Positions 44,801-54,897 of a stretch of 64,000 bases of DNA are shown one piece after another. Position 1 is the first letter of the stretch, and each line of letters starts with the position of its first letter. The position numbers and the translations under genes were made by a program. The stretch lies in the NCBI GenBank assembly GCA_946811185.2, contig OX328108.1, positions 9,134,412-9,198,411 of the forward strand. Direction: 5' to 3'. The DNA comes from Hippopus hippopus. Lineage: Eukaryota > Mollusca > Bivalvia > Cardiida > Cardiidae. The notes beneath the pieces were generated by a model, which searched no databases, was not told the DNA's origin, and saw only the letters and a program-made list of their open reading frames with translations.

Positions 44801-47800
44801 TCTCTTGCAACGAAAAAAAGTAGCAAAGTGAGGCATCATTTTTTTTACCATCTTGTCTTGGTCTAAAAACAACTGGGGTACCTTTGACTAAACTGCGTAC
44901 GCACGAAATTTTCGTACGCAGTTTTTTGCAAGCAAGCATCAAGTCTGAAAACAAATTTCACTGAAATGCATGTAACTTTAAGATTTGGCTATATATTTGC
45001 GTTACTTTACGCCAGGGCATGTCTTTGGTAAAGCAGGGATTGTACATGTGTATATTCAATTATAAACAAAAATGAGTATATCTACGCAGATTAGTGAAAG
45101 GTACCCCTGGTCTTAAACTGGGAGGGTATTCAAAAACATGTAGTCTTTATGCCAAAAGGGTTTTAAAATAACCCTTTACCACACAATCCCGAGTTTTAAC
45201 GAGCCTAAGAAGGAAATCCTTTGAAAAAATGTGTAAATGTTTCCTACCCTGTCAATGACACAAGTCATCTTTTGATCTACATATGATTTTTCGTTTTCAA
45301 CGGCTTCAATTTGGTCGAATCTAAAACTTTGTCATGTAGCAAAGATGTAATAACAAGATAGACTACGATTCAAAGTGAGCCAGTCTTCAAATATTACTAT
45401 CCTTTTGAAGTGAAGCCCGAAGACACAGTCAAGTCACTACAAGTGACAGTGGGGTGTGTTTCTTTTATGCTTTTCAGAAGTTTATAAAAATCTAAAAGTG
45501 AATTATATCCTTAAAATTCACCAGTGACTTTTATACAGTGAATTTGATAACTTTTATTTTTGACATACCACGGATATTTATAGAACATCGTTGAATTTTT
45601 AGTGGGTGAACGTCACGTTTTATTACGTAGTCAACATCACTATTGACGCCATTATTACAGCTAGTCCATCATTCGGCATACCTCGGGTGATGGTAGCCAT
45701 CATGTAGGTACGGAATCGGCCGAGTTGTGACGAGTGCTAGTCCATATCCGACTACATTGAACAGATCTATTTCGCTTGAAAAACGCACACATATTTCTCG
45801 ATGAGCAAAAAGTAGACGTAAAAAGAAAAGTTAGAGTGAAGAGCAAAAAAGTAGGATAATTTTTTATGTATGATCGAAATTTCTTTCATCTCTTCAAAAG
45901 CAAAGGCCATATTTTCACTCGTAGCTACCGCCACTCGTGAAAATATAGCCCTCGCATTTCACTCGACGAAAGAAATTTCAACCATACACCGATCACAGAC
46001 AGTTATCCTCTTTATATTATATCTATCATAGTACAGACGTATGGAATCACGTGCAAACAGAAGGAAAATGTGAGGCCCTTCCTGAGATATCGAAAGGGGG
46101 GACTGACATGCAAGAAGAGTAACTGATGAGGGTTTGATCGATGAATATCATAGTTTTTAACGCCTTTTCCAACATTATTTCAGTTGTACCAAACCTAGTG
46201 CTATCAACTACTGTTCAAGGACTACGTAGACCTGTTCACGTGTAGTCCTTGAACAGTAGTTGATAGATTTCTTGAATGGTGTTTTACGCCGCTTTCAACA
46301 TTATTTCAGTCATATGACGGAGACAGCTCACATACTCATGCATTTTCTGGGTTTTACCAGCAAGAGGCTAGAAATCTGAGGTTTTTTGCCCAAGGACACT
46401 CCCACGAAAGACCCAGTGTATCTAGTGCGGCTCGAACCCAGGGCCTCCAGGTTACTAGTCCCACACTTTACCACTGAGCCACGCAGGGCCCCTACCAGTA
46501 GTTGAGTCAAGGCATTATTGCACGCCACTGGCTGCTTTCCCACATAAACAGCGATCGAAGCAATGTTCAACATTGAGAAAAGAATAGATCCTGACAAATG
46601 ACTTTTACAAATCCCCGTAAAGATGTTGGCGCAGCTGCGATTCGAATTAACGGCCGCAGGATCAACAGCTATGTACATAATTCACTGAGCTCACCTAGCT
46701 AGGTAATGAACCAATCGCTCATTAAATTGTAAGCAAGCATAAAAAAAAAAATCAAGCCGATAGTTAAATACCAAGTATTGCTATTTCAAAGTTATTTTTT
46801 GCAGGGAAACTACATGTTTCTCCTTATCGGACAGTGTACACCTAAGATCAGACTGCACGTTCTGTGCAGTCTGATCTTGATCTACATTGTCCGCAAAAGG
46901 TCCTCGGGTCGCGCGTAGCAGCCTAAGGGTTAAAATAGAGGAAGGACGGAGAAGGGATGGACTCAGTGATTTTTTTAGAGCCAAATGTATCGGGTTTATC
47001 AGTTACGACAGTTGAAAACACAAACCCTCAAACTCAGAAGGATATTTATCATATAGCTTTGACTAAACAGGATCAGATTGAGCGTTGTGCGCAGTCTGAT
47101 CCTGATCTATGTCGTTCGCAAACGCTCCTATTTTCGTTTATAGCGTCAATAAATTTATACAGGTCTAGCCCTTAGGTTGTTACGCGCGACTCACTGAACT
47201 TTTACGGACAGTGTAGATCAGGATCAGACTGCACAGAACGTGCAGTCTGATCTTGGACCTACACTCTCCGTTTCAAAGGGATTTACCCCGCAACCTCCAC
47301 CTTCCCCCCTCCCCCCTCCCCCAAAAAAAAAAAAATAGATAAAAAAAATATACTGAACCAAAAAAGAAACTTCCCCTGTGTTTAAGTGCAGATATACACA
47401 AATATGAAAATCAGGATTAAACTAGATTTATATGCATTGAAAGAGTATTTTATTGCGACTTTGTGTGAAAAAAATTATTGCTGAGGGTTTATCCAAAAGT
47501 AGTGAAATGGTAGTTAAAATGCGGAAGGGGTCGCTCACCAAAATCACAAATTAATACCGGGTATGACCACCTTCAGCATGAAGGACTGCCTGGCATCGTT
47601 GGCGCATAGAACGGATAAGTGTATTGATTTCGGCGCGTGGAATGTTGTTCCATTCCTGAATTAAGGCTTGTCTTAGCTGAATGACGTTTGACGTTGGAAT
47701 AGGGCGACGTCTAACACGCTGGTCCAAATTATCCCAAAGGTGTTCAATGGGATTCAGATCAGGGCTTTTGGCAGGCCAGTCATTAATAAATGCAATGTTA

Positions 47801-49244
47801 TTCGCCCTGAGGAAATTCACATTGTCCCTAGCTGTATGGCTTGTGGCATTATCACGTTGAAAAAGAGTGATATTGGCATTATTTTGAAACAGTGGGATAA
47901 CGTGCCTCGCAAGAATTTCATCTCGGTAGCGTTGGGCATTTAAATTCCCTTCGATAACGACGAGATTAGTGCGAAAGCCATGTACAATGCCCGCCCAGAC
48001 CGAGACAGAACCGCCACCCCCAAAACGATCTCGTTCAAGTACGCAACAGTCGGCACAACGTTCATTTCTCCTACGGTATACTCGAACCCTGCCATCACCT
48101 CGATGAATGGAAAACCTCGACTCGTCAGAGAAAAGAACGCTATTCCATTGTTGTCTAAGCCAGTGTTGGTGTGTACGTGCCCAATTAACACGATTTACGC
48201 GGTGACGTCGCGTCAAAACGCAACCAACGTATGGACTACGTGCACGTGGCCCACCCTCGCGCAAGCGATTGCGCACAGTTTTGGCAGATATACGCTTGTT
48301 ATGTGTACCAGGGGTGTTAGCAGCAGTGGCGGTGGCAGTTTGGAAGCGATTGCGCAGGTGGGTGTTCCGAATATAGCGGTCTTGGCAGTGCGTCGTGACG
48401 CGAGGACGTCCACTACGTGGTCGATCTTCCGTACGCCTTGATGCTTGAAAACGTTGCCTAAGGTGTCGAATAGCACGAGTAGAACATCCAATATTCATAG
48501 CAACAGCATTCATCGTCATACCAGCATTAAGCATGCCAATGGCACGTTCGCGTAAATTTTGCGGAATTCTAGGCATATCAAAAATAAAGAAAACTAAAAA
48601 GAATTTAATTTTTTTTCAACGTCTTTTTCTTATTGACATGAAAGTCTATAAAATTAGACTGAAAGGTTTCAAAAAATATATACGAATTATACTGGTCCGT
48701 GCATGCACGTGAAAATCGCTTTCAGCCGGTTTCTTCTGCAAAATGCTTTCAATCGAGTTAAAATTTGTTTTATCGGACACATAATCGTTCGCCCGAATAT
48801 ATGTAGGTCATCTGACATTTTGATTTTTTTTAATAACATTGCATTTGCACTTAAACACAGGGGAAGTTTCTTTTTTGGTTCAGTATATAAGTTTAAAATA
48901 GCAACGTTCTGGTTTTTAATATCGGCTTGAGAATTTCATTTTAACTCATTTAGCAGGTCAAGAGTTAAAGCATAATTTCCTTATCGAGTGAAAATACCAG
49001 TGTTACATATTTGTGAAAACTTGTCATTTTTACAGGGGTGTTCAGTCTTTTTGGATGTGGAGAGGTCTCTAAAAAGTACCCAGGACAAGAACAAGGCAAT
49101 AGTTTCCGGTTATGCTTTGCGGCCGGCTGTCTAGCCTGTGCTGAAGTCCTGTTTTTTATTATATTCAACTGGAGCCAAGGTTGGCAAGCAAATCGAAATG
49201 CTGCGGAGCGGCAACCGTTTAAAAACGCAGGAAGACCTATGTAA
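41842..49244 (+). CDS. claudin-like four-helix membrane protein, gene 2
   Basis: Exons: 41842(or earlier)-42049, 43705-43884 and 49036-49244; donors gtgagt and gtaagt, acceptors ttgcag and tacag; phase 1 at both junctions, exactly as in gene 1. Exon 1 encodes helix 1 (LLTVLALSIAILQITGV) and the loop with W-x5-C-x8-CC, sequon NAS and DCGGSL. Exon 2 encodes helix 2, a Cys-rich cytoplasmic turn (CIFCCRCCTCRCIC) and helix 3. Exon 3 has YPGQEQGNSFRLCFAAG, helix 4 and a short basic tail ending GRPM. No in-frame ATG exists after the TAG at 41839, so the start lies in an unseen upstream exon (cttcttag at 41841 is a possible acceptor) or has been lost. Intron 2 holds a Tc1 element. Probable membrane/junction protein. 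Confidence 0.65.
42060..42290 (+). repeat. decayed SINE family 1 (gene 2 intron 1)
   Basis: Tail GTAAGAACCTGTTTCACAAT, CCATGTGAAATAAATAC and a middle TTTCTAGGGAGCAAAATCGA match family 1 loosely; the head is degraded. Confidence 0.45.
42455..42530 (+). repeat. hairpin repeat family F3 fragment
   Basis: CGGACGGTGTAGATC, ACTTTGTGCAGTCTGATCTT, GACCTACCCTTTCC; first arm degraded. Confidence 0.45.
43080..43310 (-). repeat. tRNA-derived SINE, family 3 (gene 2 intron 1)
   Basis: On the minus strand: GGGGTCCTGCGTGGCTCAGT (box A), GGGTTCGAACC (box B), AGTGTCTTTAAACAAGTCAC and a tail with AATAATTTTTAAAGCCGCGT. Relatives at 46267-46495 (minus) and 52496-52690 (plus). Confidence 0.75.
43430..43620 (+). 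repeat. foldback repeat family F1 copy
   Basis: TTTTGGAAAAGGAGAAAATG and ACCCACAATGCC; diverged. In intron 1 of gene 2. Confidence 0.45.
44343..44600 (+). repeat. dispersed repeat family F2 copy (gene 2 intron 2)
   Basis: GCAAAAGGGAGGTAATTGCA start, GTGGATCCATAACATCCATT, TTTGACATGCAGAAAATTTG, AAATGTATTAAGCCCCCTAA end. Confidence 0.6.
44752..44773. repeat. (TTG)n microsatellite
   Basis: Seven TTG-type units. Confidence 0.85.
44866..45115. mobile_element. MITE-like element with GGGGTACCTTT ends
   Basis: Left AACTGGGGTACCTTTGAC and right GTGAAAGGTACCCCTGGTC are inverted. Interior has an AAACTGCGTACG / CGTACGCAGTTT palindrome at 44890-44925. Target duplication not clear. Confidence 0.45.
45165..45340 (+). 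repeat. foldback repeat family F1 copy
   Basis: AACCCTTTACCACACAATCC, TTTCCTACCCTGTCAATGAC, CGGCTTCAATTTGGTCGAAT. Confidence 0.6.
45870..45985. repeat. GAAAATAT(A/G)GCC foldback
   Basis: CGAAATTTCTTTCAT...GGCCATATTTTCACTCG and CGTGAAAATATAGCC...GAAAGAAATTTCA are inverted around a short centre (GTAGCTACCGCC). A related hairpin is at 60600-60720. Confidence 0.6.
46201..46266. repeat. perfect 25-bp stem hairpin
   Basis: 46201-46225 and 46242-46266 are perfect complements (CTATCAACTACTG... / ...CAGTAGTTGATAG) around a 16-base loop. It sits between two fragments ending CAACATTATTTCAG that belong to SINE family 3. Confidence 0.85.
46267..46495 (-). repeat. tRNA-derived SINE, family 3 (gene 2 intron 2)
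   Basis: Minus strand: GGGGCCCTGCGTGGCTCAGT, GCCCTGGGTTCGAGCCGC (box B), AGTGTCCTTGGGCAAAAAAC, AGCCTCTTGCTGGTAAAACC and tail GACTGAAATAATGTTGAAAG then CGGCGTAAAACACC. Confidence 0.8.
46750..46935 (-). repeat. hairpin repeat family F3 copy
   Basis: Stem CAAGATCAGACTGCAC / GTGCAGTCTGATCTTG at 46845-46880, flanked by TCGGACAGTGTACACC and ATCTACATTGTCCGC, then GCAGCCTAAGGGTTAA. Confidence 0.75.
47060..47115 (+). repeat. hairpin repeat family F3 fragment
   Basis: AGGATCAGATTGAGCG / GCGCAGTCTGATCCTGATC. Confidence 0.5.
47165..47275 (+). repeat. hairpin repeat family F3 copy
   Basis: CCCTTAGGTTGTTACGCGCG, GGACAGTGTAGATCAGGATC, stem AGACTGCAC...GTGCAGTCT, CCTACACTCTCCG. Confidence 0.7.
47348..47389 (+). 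repeat. Tc1 terminal inverted repeat, left
   Basis: Begins TATACTGAACCAAAAAAG and ends TTTAAGTGCA; perfect complement of 48846-48887. Confidence 0.92.
47551..48576 (-). CDS. Tc1 family transposase (DD35E)
   Basis: 341 residues, full length for the family (about 340), no frameshift or stop. The N-terminal paired-like DNA-binding region has a first helix-turn-helix (about 7-45), a GRPR hook (SGRPR, 55-59) and a second helix-turn-helix (about 95-108). The catalytic domain has D151 (FSDESRF), a glycine-rich stretch 185-190 (FGGGGSVSVW), D242 (RDNATSH) and E278 (SPDLNPIEHLW). The D242-E278 gap is 35 residues, not the 34 of classical Tc1. It would cut at the TIRs and paste into TA sites in the nucleus. 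Start: the only ATG near the upstream end. With intact ends, this copy may be autonomous. Confidence 0.93.
   Translation of the reverse strand: MPRIPQNLRERAIGMLNAGMTMNAVAMNIGCSTRAIRHLRQRFQASRRTEDRPRSGRPRVTTHCQDRYIRNTHLRNRFQTATATAANTPGTHNKRISAKTVRNRLREGGPRARSPYVGCVLTRRHRVNRVNWARTHQHWLRQQWNSVLFSDESRFSIHRGDGRVRVYRRRNERCADCCVLERDRFGGGGSVSVWAGIVHGFRTNLVVIEGNLNAQRYRDEILARHVIPLFQNNANITLFQRDNATSHTARDNVNFLRANNIAFINDWPAKSPDLNPIEHLWDNLDQRVRRRPIPTSNVIQLRQALIQEWNNIPRAEINTLIRSMRQRCQAVLHAEGGHTRY
48846..48887 (-). repeat. Tc1 terminal inverted repeat, right
   Basis: Perfect complement of 47348-47389. Confidence 0.92.
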
Positions 49245-49329
49245 ACACCTTAAATTGCACAACCATTATCTTTGGGGAAAAAAAGGAATTAAGACGTTTA
49301 TTTGAAGTGAAATTCTGACCTCGTGACCA

Positions 49330-49562
49330 ACAAGCATGGCAATTTTACAGTGTGTTAATCCTTGTCCGAATAAATAAGTGAAATGAACTTTCAAACCGAT
49401 GTTAAAAACCAGAAAAATGCTATTTCAAACGTGTCTATGGAGAAAAATATCTCCTTATCGGACAGTGTAGATCCAAGATCAGACTGCACGTTTTGTGCAG
49501 TCTGATCTTGATCTACACTATCCGCAAAAGGTCATTGAGTCGTGCTTAGCAGCCTACGGGTT
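49330..49562 (-). repeat. hairpin repeat family F3 copy
   Basis: Stem AAGATCAGACTGCAC / GTGCAGTCTGATCTT at 49476-49510; TTATCGGACAGTGTAGATCC and GATCTACACTATCCGC flank it; ends GCAGCCTACGGGTTAA. Lies just beyond gene 2. Confidence 0.75.
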
Positions 49563-50269
49563 AATGTCTTTGTTTTTTTCTTTTCTGTACCATGGCCTGT
49601 AAATATCTGTGCCATCTCCCTTTTTCGATATATTAAGAAAAACAGCAAAAGAGCCCAGAAACATCAAGACAACGATAGGAAACGAACTAAAAAGGTAAAC
49701 AAAACAATGTATCTGTCATATGTTTTTATATCACATAACTTTCCTTGCTTTCATTTTAACGACGTATATCACAAATGTTCGTGCGCATCATGGATACTGA
49801 ATCAAAAGTGAACTTATGTATTTTTCGCACTTATGGTAATACAATTGGTGTACTGAAACAAGTAGCACTTTCTTCGGGTATTATTAGTGAAGAGAAAAAA
49901 ATGGTTCTGTGAACGGTCACCGTCACATAATTAAAACACTACTGACCCGGCGTTACACACCAAACAAGCAAACAAAAGCAGGAAATTTTCATGCTGCAGA
50001 AGTATAGCTGTTCCATTATGAAAATTATTTTGGGTAAAAGGAGAAATAGCCCCTATGAGCAATTTTTCATTTTCCCACAGTGTCTGCTGAGCTTTTATCC
50101 TTATTTTATTCCTTGAACTTCCACAGTGACCTTCATCCCTGTTTTCTGACGAACTAAGCATGGATAGGTGCCATTTTTATTTTTTCTCATGGTTTAGTAT
50201 TATAAATACTATATTTGTGGAAATTTCAAGAAAAATCTGTCCTTGGAAAGTTTGTATTTATTAAGGATT
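49563..50269. other. no gene recognised
   Basis: AT-rich. A GAGAAATAGCCCCTATGAGC / TTTTTCATTTTCCCACAGTG segment near 50040 may be a decayed F1 fragment. Confidence 0.4.
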
Positions 50270-50329
50270 AACCCTTAAAACGGTCAAGTTATCTCCCTTT
50301 TTAACTTAATGGTCTGTATATAACATGCA

Positions 50330-50480
50330 TATTTGTACATTTGCAAAACCAGCTTTATAACGAGCGACAGCGAGTTACGGGCGAAGCCCGTAACGAGCGA
50401 AGCTCGTTTTGCGGTAACACCGTTCTAGATTTTTAAAAATGAAATTCCGACTTCGTTCTGGGTTTTAGTCTAAATCTAAA
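50330..50480 (+). repeat. repeat with GAAGCCCGTAACGAGC palindrome
   Basis: TTATAACGAGCGACAGCGAG, GCCCGTAACGAGCGAAGCTC, CACCGTTCTAGATTTTTAAA; inverted relative at 37430-37560. Confidence 0.55.
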
Positions 50481-51049
50481 TAGGGATGACTAAAAAACTG
50501 AGTGTCTTCCGGTTAGTCGCACAGCGTCACACGTATGACAATTTTTCGCACAAGTACGTGATTGGTCAAAAATGACAATAAATATCTACCGATCGAATGA
50601 TTACTTAAAAATCATTATCAGTTTAATGAGTAAAAATTATCTAATTTCTTACTTACTTTCAGCGTATTAAACGTCTATTTGTGTATGAACATACGCAATG
50701 ATCTATGCTAGCAAATAATGACGTCATAAATCATACTATTCTTACGTCATGCACGAGCCGTTTTCTCGCGGAAAATATTGTGTCGTAGAAATCATGACTA
50801 AACCATAGGGGTCCGTAGTTTGACTCCTGTCACCCGTAGACTATATATTGTAAACAAGGGATTTAACTTTGTACAGACCGTTACTCGCCCCCCGATTACA
50901 AAAAACAATGTATCTTTTCTACGCTAACAGTTATTCTCCTTATTCTTTCGACAACTGAGAGCTAAAACATTTTTCTACCAGAAAAACACAACTGTTTGTC
51001 AGTGGCTAATGCAGTCTGGCTGCTACGGTCGCTCGAACTTGTAAGCTCG

Positions 51050-51205
51050 CTCAAAAATCTGCGCCATAAATAAACTGTGCAAGTTTCACGAAAATCTGAC
51101 CACAAATGCAGACTTTATCGCGTAAACAAGAAAAGACTAACGGACGGACTGACAGATGGACAGACGGGAGACAGAAACCACACCATGACATAAGCTCTGC
51201 TTGCC
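51050..51205 (+). repeat. GGACGG-type minisatellite fragment
   Basis: AACGGACGGACTGACAGATG then GACAGACGGG, preceded by AGTTTCACGAAAATCTGACC. Terminal unit of a minisatellite type related to 25330-26260. Confidence 0.4.
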
Positions 51206-51689
51206 ATATCATTCGCTCCACCTTAATCGAAATTTTACTCCAATGTACTCGTACGTATTGCAATTTTTTTTTTTTTTCTTTTCATAAGACTAGAAGACTA
51301 GAACCTGTAATAGCTTGGATCAAACAATATTTGTGTATGTCTCTGTTAAAATATGTAGGTATATAATAAAGGAATGTTATTTTTTAGTATCTTTTCTTGT
51401 AGTAGTATTTACTTCTCACTACCATAGGAAATTTTGACACCTCGCTCAGCCTTCGATTTCGTCAGCTGTCAGTTTTCCCACGCCGCATGTACAAGTAAAT
51501 GTCCCAAAAAGGCAACTGAAAACATAATATTCTGTGTGTCTACTATGTTGGAAAGTGTGTGAGACAATCCGGAGCAAGTGCCAATGAATTTGTGCGAATA
51601 TGATATTTTGCTTCTACTGAAAATCTCTTTTGCTTATAAAGTCTTAAAGCTAACATCTACCTAACAACTCCATGTCTTTAAGACGTTTA

Positions 51690-51890
51690 TAGCAAGGCGG
51701 TTGTTGAAAACATTATGGAAAAACAAAAAGCGGTTTACCAGCATTTTCTCCTTTTTCCAACAACGTTTTAAACTCTTTTACAGGTAAATCACCATCATTT
51801 GAACTGCATTTACAGGTAATGCCGTCTGCAAATGCTTTCAAAATAGACAAGTTTCTTATCTTACTGAGTGGTAGGAGAGCCTGAGGTGAT
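51690..51890 (+). repeat. foldback repeat family F1 copy
   Basis: TTGTTGAAAACATTATGGAA, CCAGCATTTTCTCCTTTTTC, CTGCAAATGCTTTCAAAATA. Confidence 0.6.
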
Positions 51891-52304
51891 AGAGAAAGAA
51901 AGAAATAACACATAATAATACATTGCCATAAATATGTATCCATCTTATGCGACAACTTGCTTGGTATATAACGTATTCGAGAAAGATTAAAAAAAAACAC
52001 TTTTCACAGAATACCGCTAATATAATTAGGCAATCAACCTACTTATCTTCTAAACCCTGACTCTGTTCTAATGTTGATTTGTTTGAATGTGCGGAGTCTG
52101 GTGCCGTTTTATATAATATCATCTCAATTATTCGCGGTGTCCAGTGCACCTATACATGCTATTCCGACGTTTCTTTTGTCAGTACTTAACTAAATATCCG
52201 TCCCAAGCCAATGACTGCTTACCACAGTTCGTAGAGGTGATGCATCCTGTCGTAATGACTATCATCGATCCTTAAAAAGATTTTTGGCTAAGTTCAAAAT
52301 CGAA

Positions 52305-52366
52305 CCAGCAACAAACTGGTTTTTTAAGCCACATTACGTTACCGAATGAGCTACCGGTCCTGACAC
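52305..52366 (-). repeat. tRNA-like sequence
   Basis: Minus strand GGACCGGTAGCTCATTCGGT, AACGTAATGTGGCTT and, after an insert, GCTGGTTCGATTTTGAAC: boxes A and B recognisable. The acceptor stem does not close (GGACCGG has no partner), so it is a tRNA pseudogene or SINE head, not a working tRNA. Confidence 0.4.
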
Positions 52367-52495
52367 ATGATCATTTAATTTGACGGGCAGTCTGTTAACC
52401 ATCTTCGTAGCAACGTCTGTCGAACGGTTATGGATAAAACAACGAGTGTCGGTTTAGTCATTAAAATTACAATATACAATATCTGAAAAGTTCCA

Positions 52496-52690
52496 AGGGG
52501 TCCTCCATGGCAAAGTCTTGGATTCGTAACTTCGAGGCCCCGGGTTCACTGGACGCACTTGGTTTTTCGTTGGAGTGCGCTTGGGCAAGACACTTTAGAG
52601 CTCCAACTTACTACTGGTTAAAACCAGAACAAAAATGAGTATGCGAGGTATAGCCGTGATATGACTGAAATAATGCACCATTCAATCCGT
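52496..52690 (+). repeat. tRNA-derived SINE, family 3
   Basis: AAGGGGTCCTCCATGGCAAA head, CCCCGGGTTCACTGG (box B), CGCTTGGGCAAGACACTTTA, then GGTTAAAACCAGAACAAAAA and tail GATATGACTGAAATAATG. Its 3' half is included in the tandem duplication. Confidence 0.7.
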
Positions 52691-54660
52691 CAACCGCGCA
52701 ATTTCAAACAAATAAGTAAAATAATTTGTAGTTTATTGTATAAATAAGAAAACAAAATGATCGCATTATATGATTTTAGTCAACTAGTTTAATACACATG
52801 AAAATACATAAACACGAATGCGATATTTTATTTATCACATGCAGGGATAGACTGCCATTAGTCCGTTACATAGAACATCTTCATAAAAAAAAGAAAACTC
52901 ATAAAATGAAACTGCAAAACAAATACACTAATATAATGTCCCAAAAGTCGGTTTAACGTGTATTTTTAGAGGAAGGGCAAATAAGTAGAGGTTATTACAT
53001 TCTGTTACTAATAATAGTAACATTTTCCACTGAAAATGGTGTAATATCAGTGTCATGCGAGGGCAAACATGGCGGGGTAACGGGCTGATATCTGATATCC
53101 TGCCCGTTGACAAGATATTTGTTCTAAATCTATAGCAACAGAACACTCGCTCGTAAACTTACATTCTCAAAACATCCATTTTGAAAAAAAAATGGCTGAA
53201 TCGGTCCGTCAATCGCTAGCGGACAAATCTTCAGAACTACAGTCAATGTTGAATCGTTAAACCAACAAAGACCCGATAAATAGAGAATAGATTGATGTTG
53301 TCTTGGATTGGGAAACTTGTCAGGCAATGCGTAGTGTCTATAGGCTAGTACTTCTACGAATTTTATCCATTGAGCCGGGTGAACCGAGCTTGATTAAGTT
53401 TCATAATTCGAAGCACCAACCATCTATTCTATTTATCCTGTTTCTCAGTTTTGATCTGTATCACACAAAATTGAATATTTAGATCGGAGAAACAATAATG
53501 GCAACACCTGTTCAACAATGAACAAACATGAAGAACTGTTTATTTAAAACGTCCTATACTGCACATATATGCAGCTCTACGACAGTGATGGTGAATGACG
53601 TCATGAACGTGACGTTTACCCGCGGAAAAAAGTTGTACTTGTTAAAACCAGAACAAAAATGAGTATGCGAGGTATAGCCGTGATATGACTGAAATAATGC
53701 ACCATTCAATCCGTCAACCGCGCAATTTCAAACAAATAAGTAAAATAATTTGTAGTTTATTGTATAAATAAGAAAACAAAATGATCGCATTATATGATTT
53801 TAGTCAACTAGTTTAATACACATGAAAATACATAAACACGAATGCGATATTCTATTTATCACATGCAGGGATAGACTGCCATTAGTCCGTTAAATAGAAC
53901 ATCTTCATAAAAAAAAGAAAACTCATAAAATGAAACTGCAAAACAAATACACTAATATAATGTCCCAAAAGTCGGTTTAACGTGTATTTTTAGAGGAAGG
54001 GCAAATAAGTAGAGGTTATTACATTCTGTTACTAATAATAGTAACATTTTCCACTGAAAATGGTGTAATATCAGTGTCATGCGAGGGCAAACATGGCGGG
54101 GTAACGGGCTGATATCTGATATCCTGCCCGTTGACAAGATATTTGTTCTAAATCTATAGCAACAAACACTCGCTCGTAAACTTACATTCTCAAAACATCC
54201 ATTTTGAAAAAAAAAATGGCTGAATCGGTCCGTCAATCGCTAGCGGACAAATCTTCAGAACTACAGTCAATGTTGAATCGTTAAACCAACAAAGACCCGA
54301 TAAATAGAGAATAGATTGATGTTGTCTTGGATTGGGAAACTTGTCAGGCAATGCGTAGTGTCTATAGGCTAGTACTTCTACGAATTTTATCCATTGAGCC
54401 GGGTGAACCGAGCTTGATTAAGTTTCATAATTCGAAGCACCAACCATCTATTCTATTTATCCTGTTTCTCAGTTTTGATCTGTATCACACAAAATTGAAT
54501 ATTTAGATCGGAGAAACAATAATGGCAACACCTGTTTAACAATGAACAAACATGAAGAACTGTTTATTTAAAACGTCCTATACTGCACATATATGCAGCT
54601 CTACGACAGTGATGGTGAATGACGTCATGAACGTGACGTTTACCCGCGGAAAAAAGTTGT
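52617..54660 (+). repeat. 1.02-kb tandem duplication
   Basis: Units 52617-53636 and 53641-54660, offset 1024 bp, separated by ACTT. Only about five differences were noticed (for example GATATTTTATT/GATATTCTATT, GTTACATAG/GTTAAATAG, CCTGTTCAAC/CCTGTTTAAC and two single-base indels). Each unit contains SINE family 3 tail, a 22-codon frame starting ATGGCTGAATCGGTC (53192), and a CRE-like TGACGTCA followed by TTTACCCGCGG at its end. No convincing gene. Confidence 0.92.
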
Positions 54661-54750
54661 GTCGAATGAAGACAAGAATGCTTTTGTTTTAAGTGTTTAA
54701 ACATGTTAGAAAACCAAAAAAAAATCGAGCAATTGATCCATGAATGTAAT

Positions 54751-54897
54751 AAACAGGTTATTACACGGCTGATAAGGGCCAGAGAGTGATATCGGCCCTC
54801 CACCTCGAAATCTGCCCTCGGGCTAAAGCCCTCGGGGCAGATATCAAGGTGGCGGGCCGATATCACTCTCCGGCCCTCATTGGCCGTGTAATAACCT
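54751..54897. repeat. GC-rich hairpin
   Basis: AGGTTATTACACGGC...GGGCCAGAGAGTGATATCGG and CCGATATCACTCTCCGGCCC...GCCGTGTAATAACCT are inverted around CCTCGGGCTAAAGCCCTCGG. Confidence 0.85.

Larger units (their letters stand above)
47348..48887 (-). mobile_element. intact Tc1-type DNA transposon
   Basis: Bounded by 42-bp inverted repeats with no mismatch (47348-47389 and 48846-48887, counting the flanking TA). It carries one uninterrupted transposase on the minus strand. TA target duplication as expected for Tc1/mariner (TATA occurs at both ends, so the exact TA is ambiguous). It lies in intron 2 of gene 2, antisense to the gene. Confidence 0.9.

Noticed and set aside
47980..48441. 153-codon + frame
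   Set aside because: Antisense shadow of the Tc1 transposase.
52928..54236. Minus-strand frames in the tandem duplication (72 and 94 codons)
   Set aside because: They differ between the two near-identical units because of single-base indels and have no family features.
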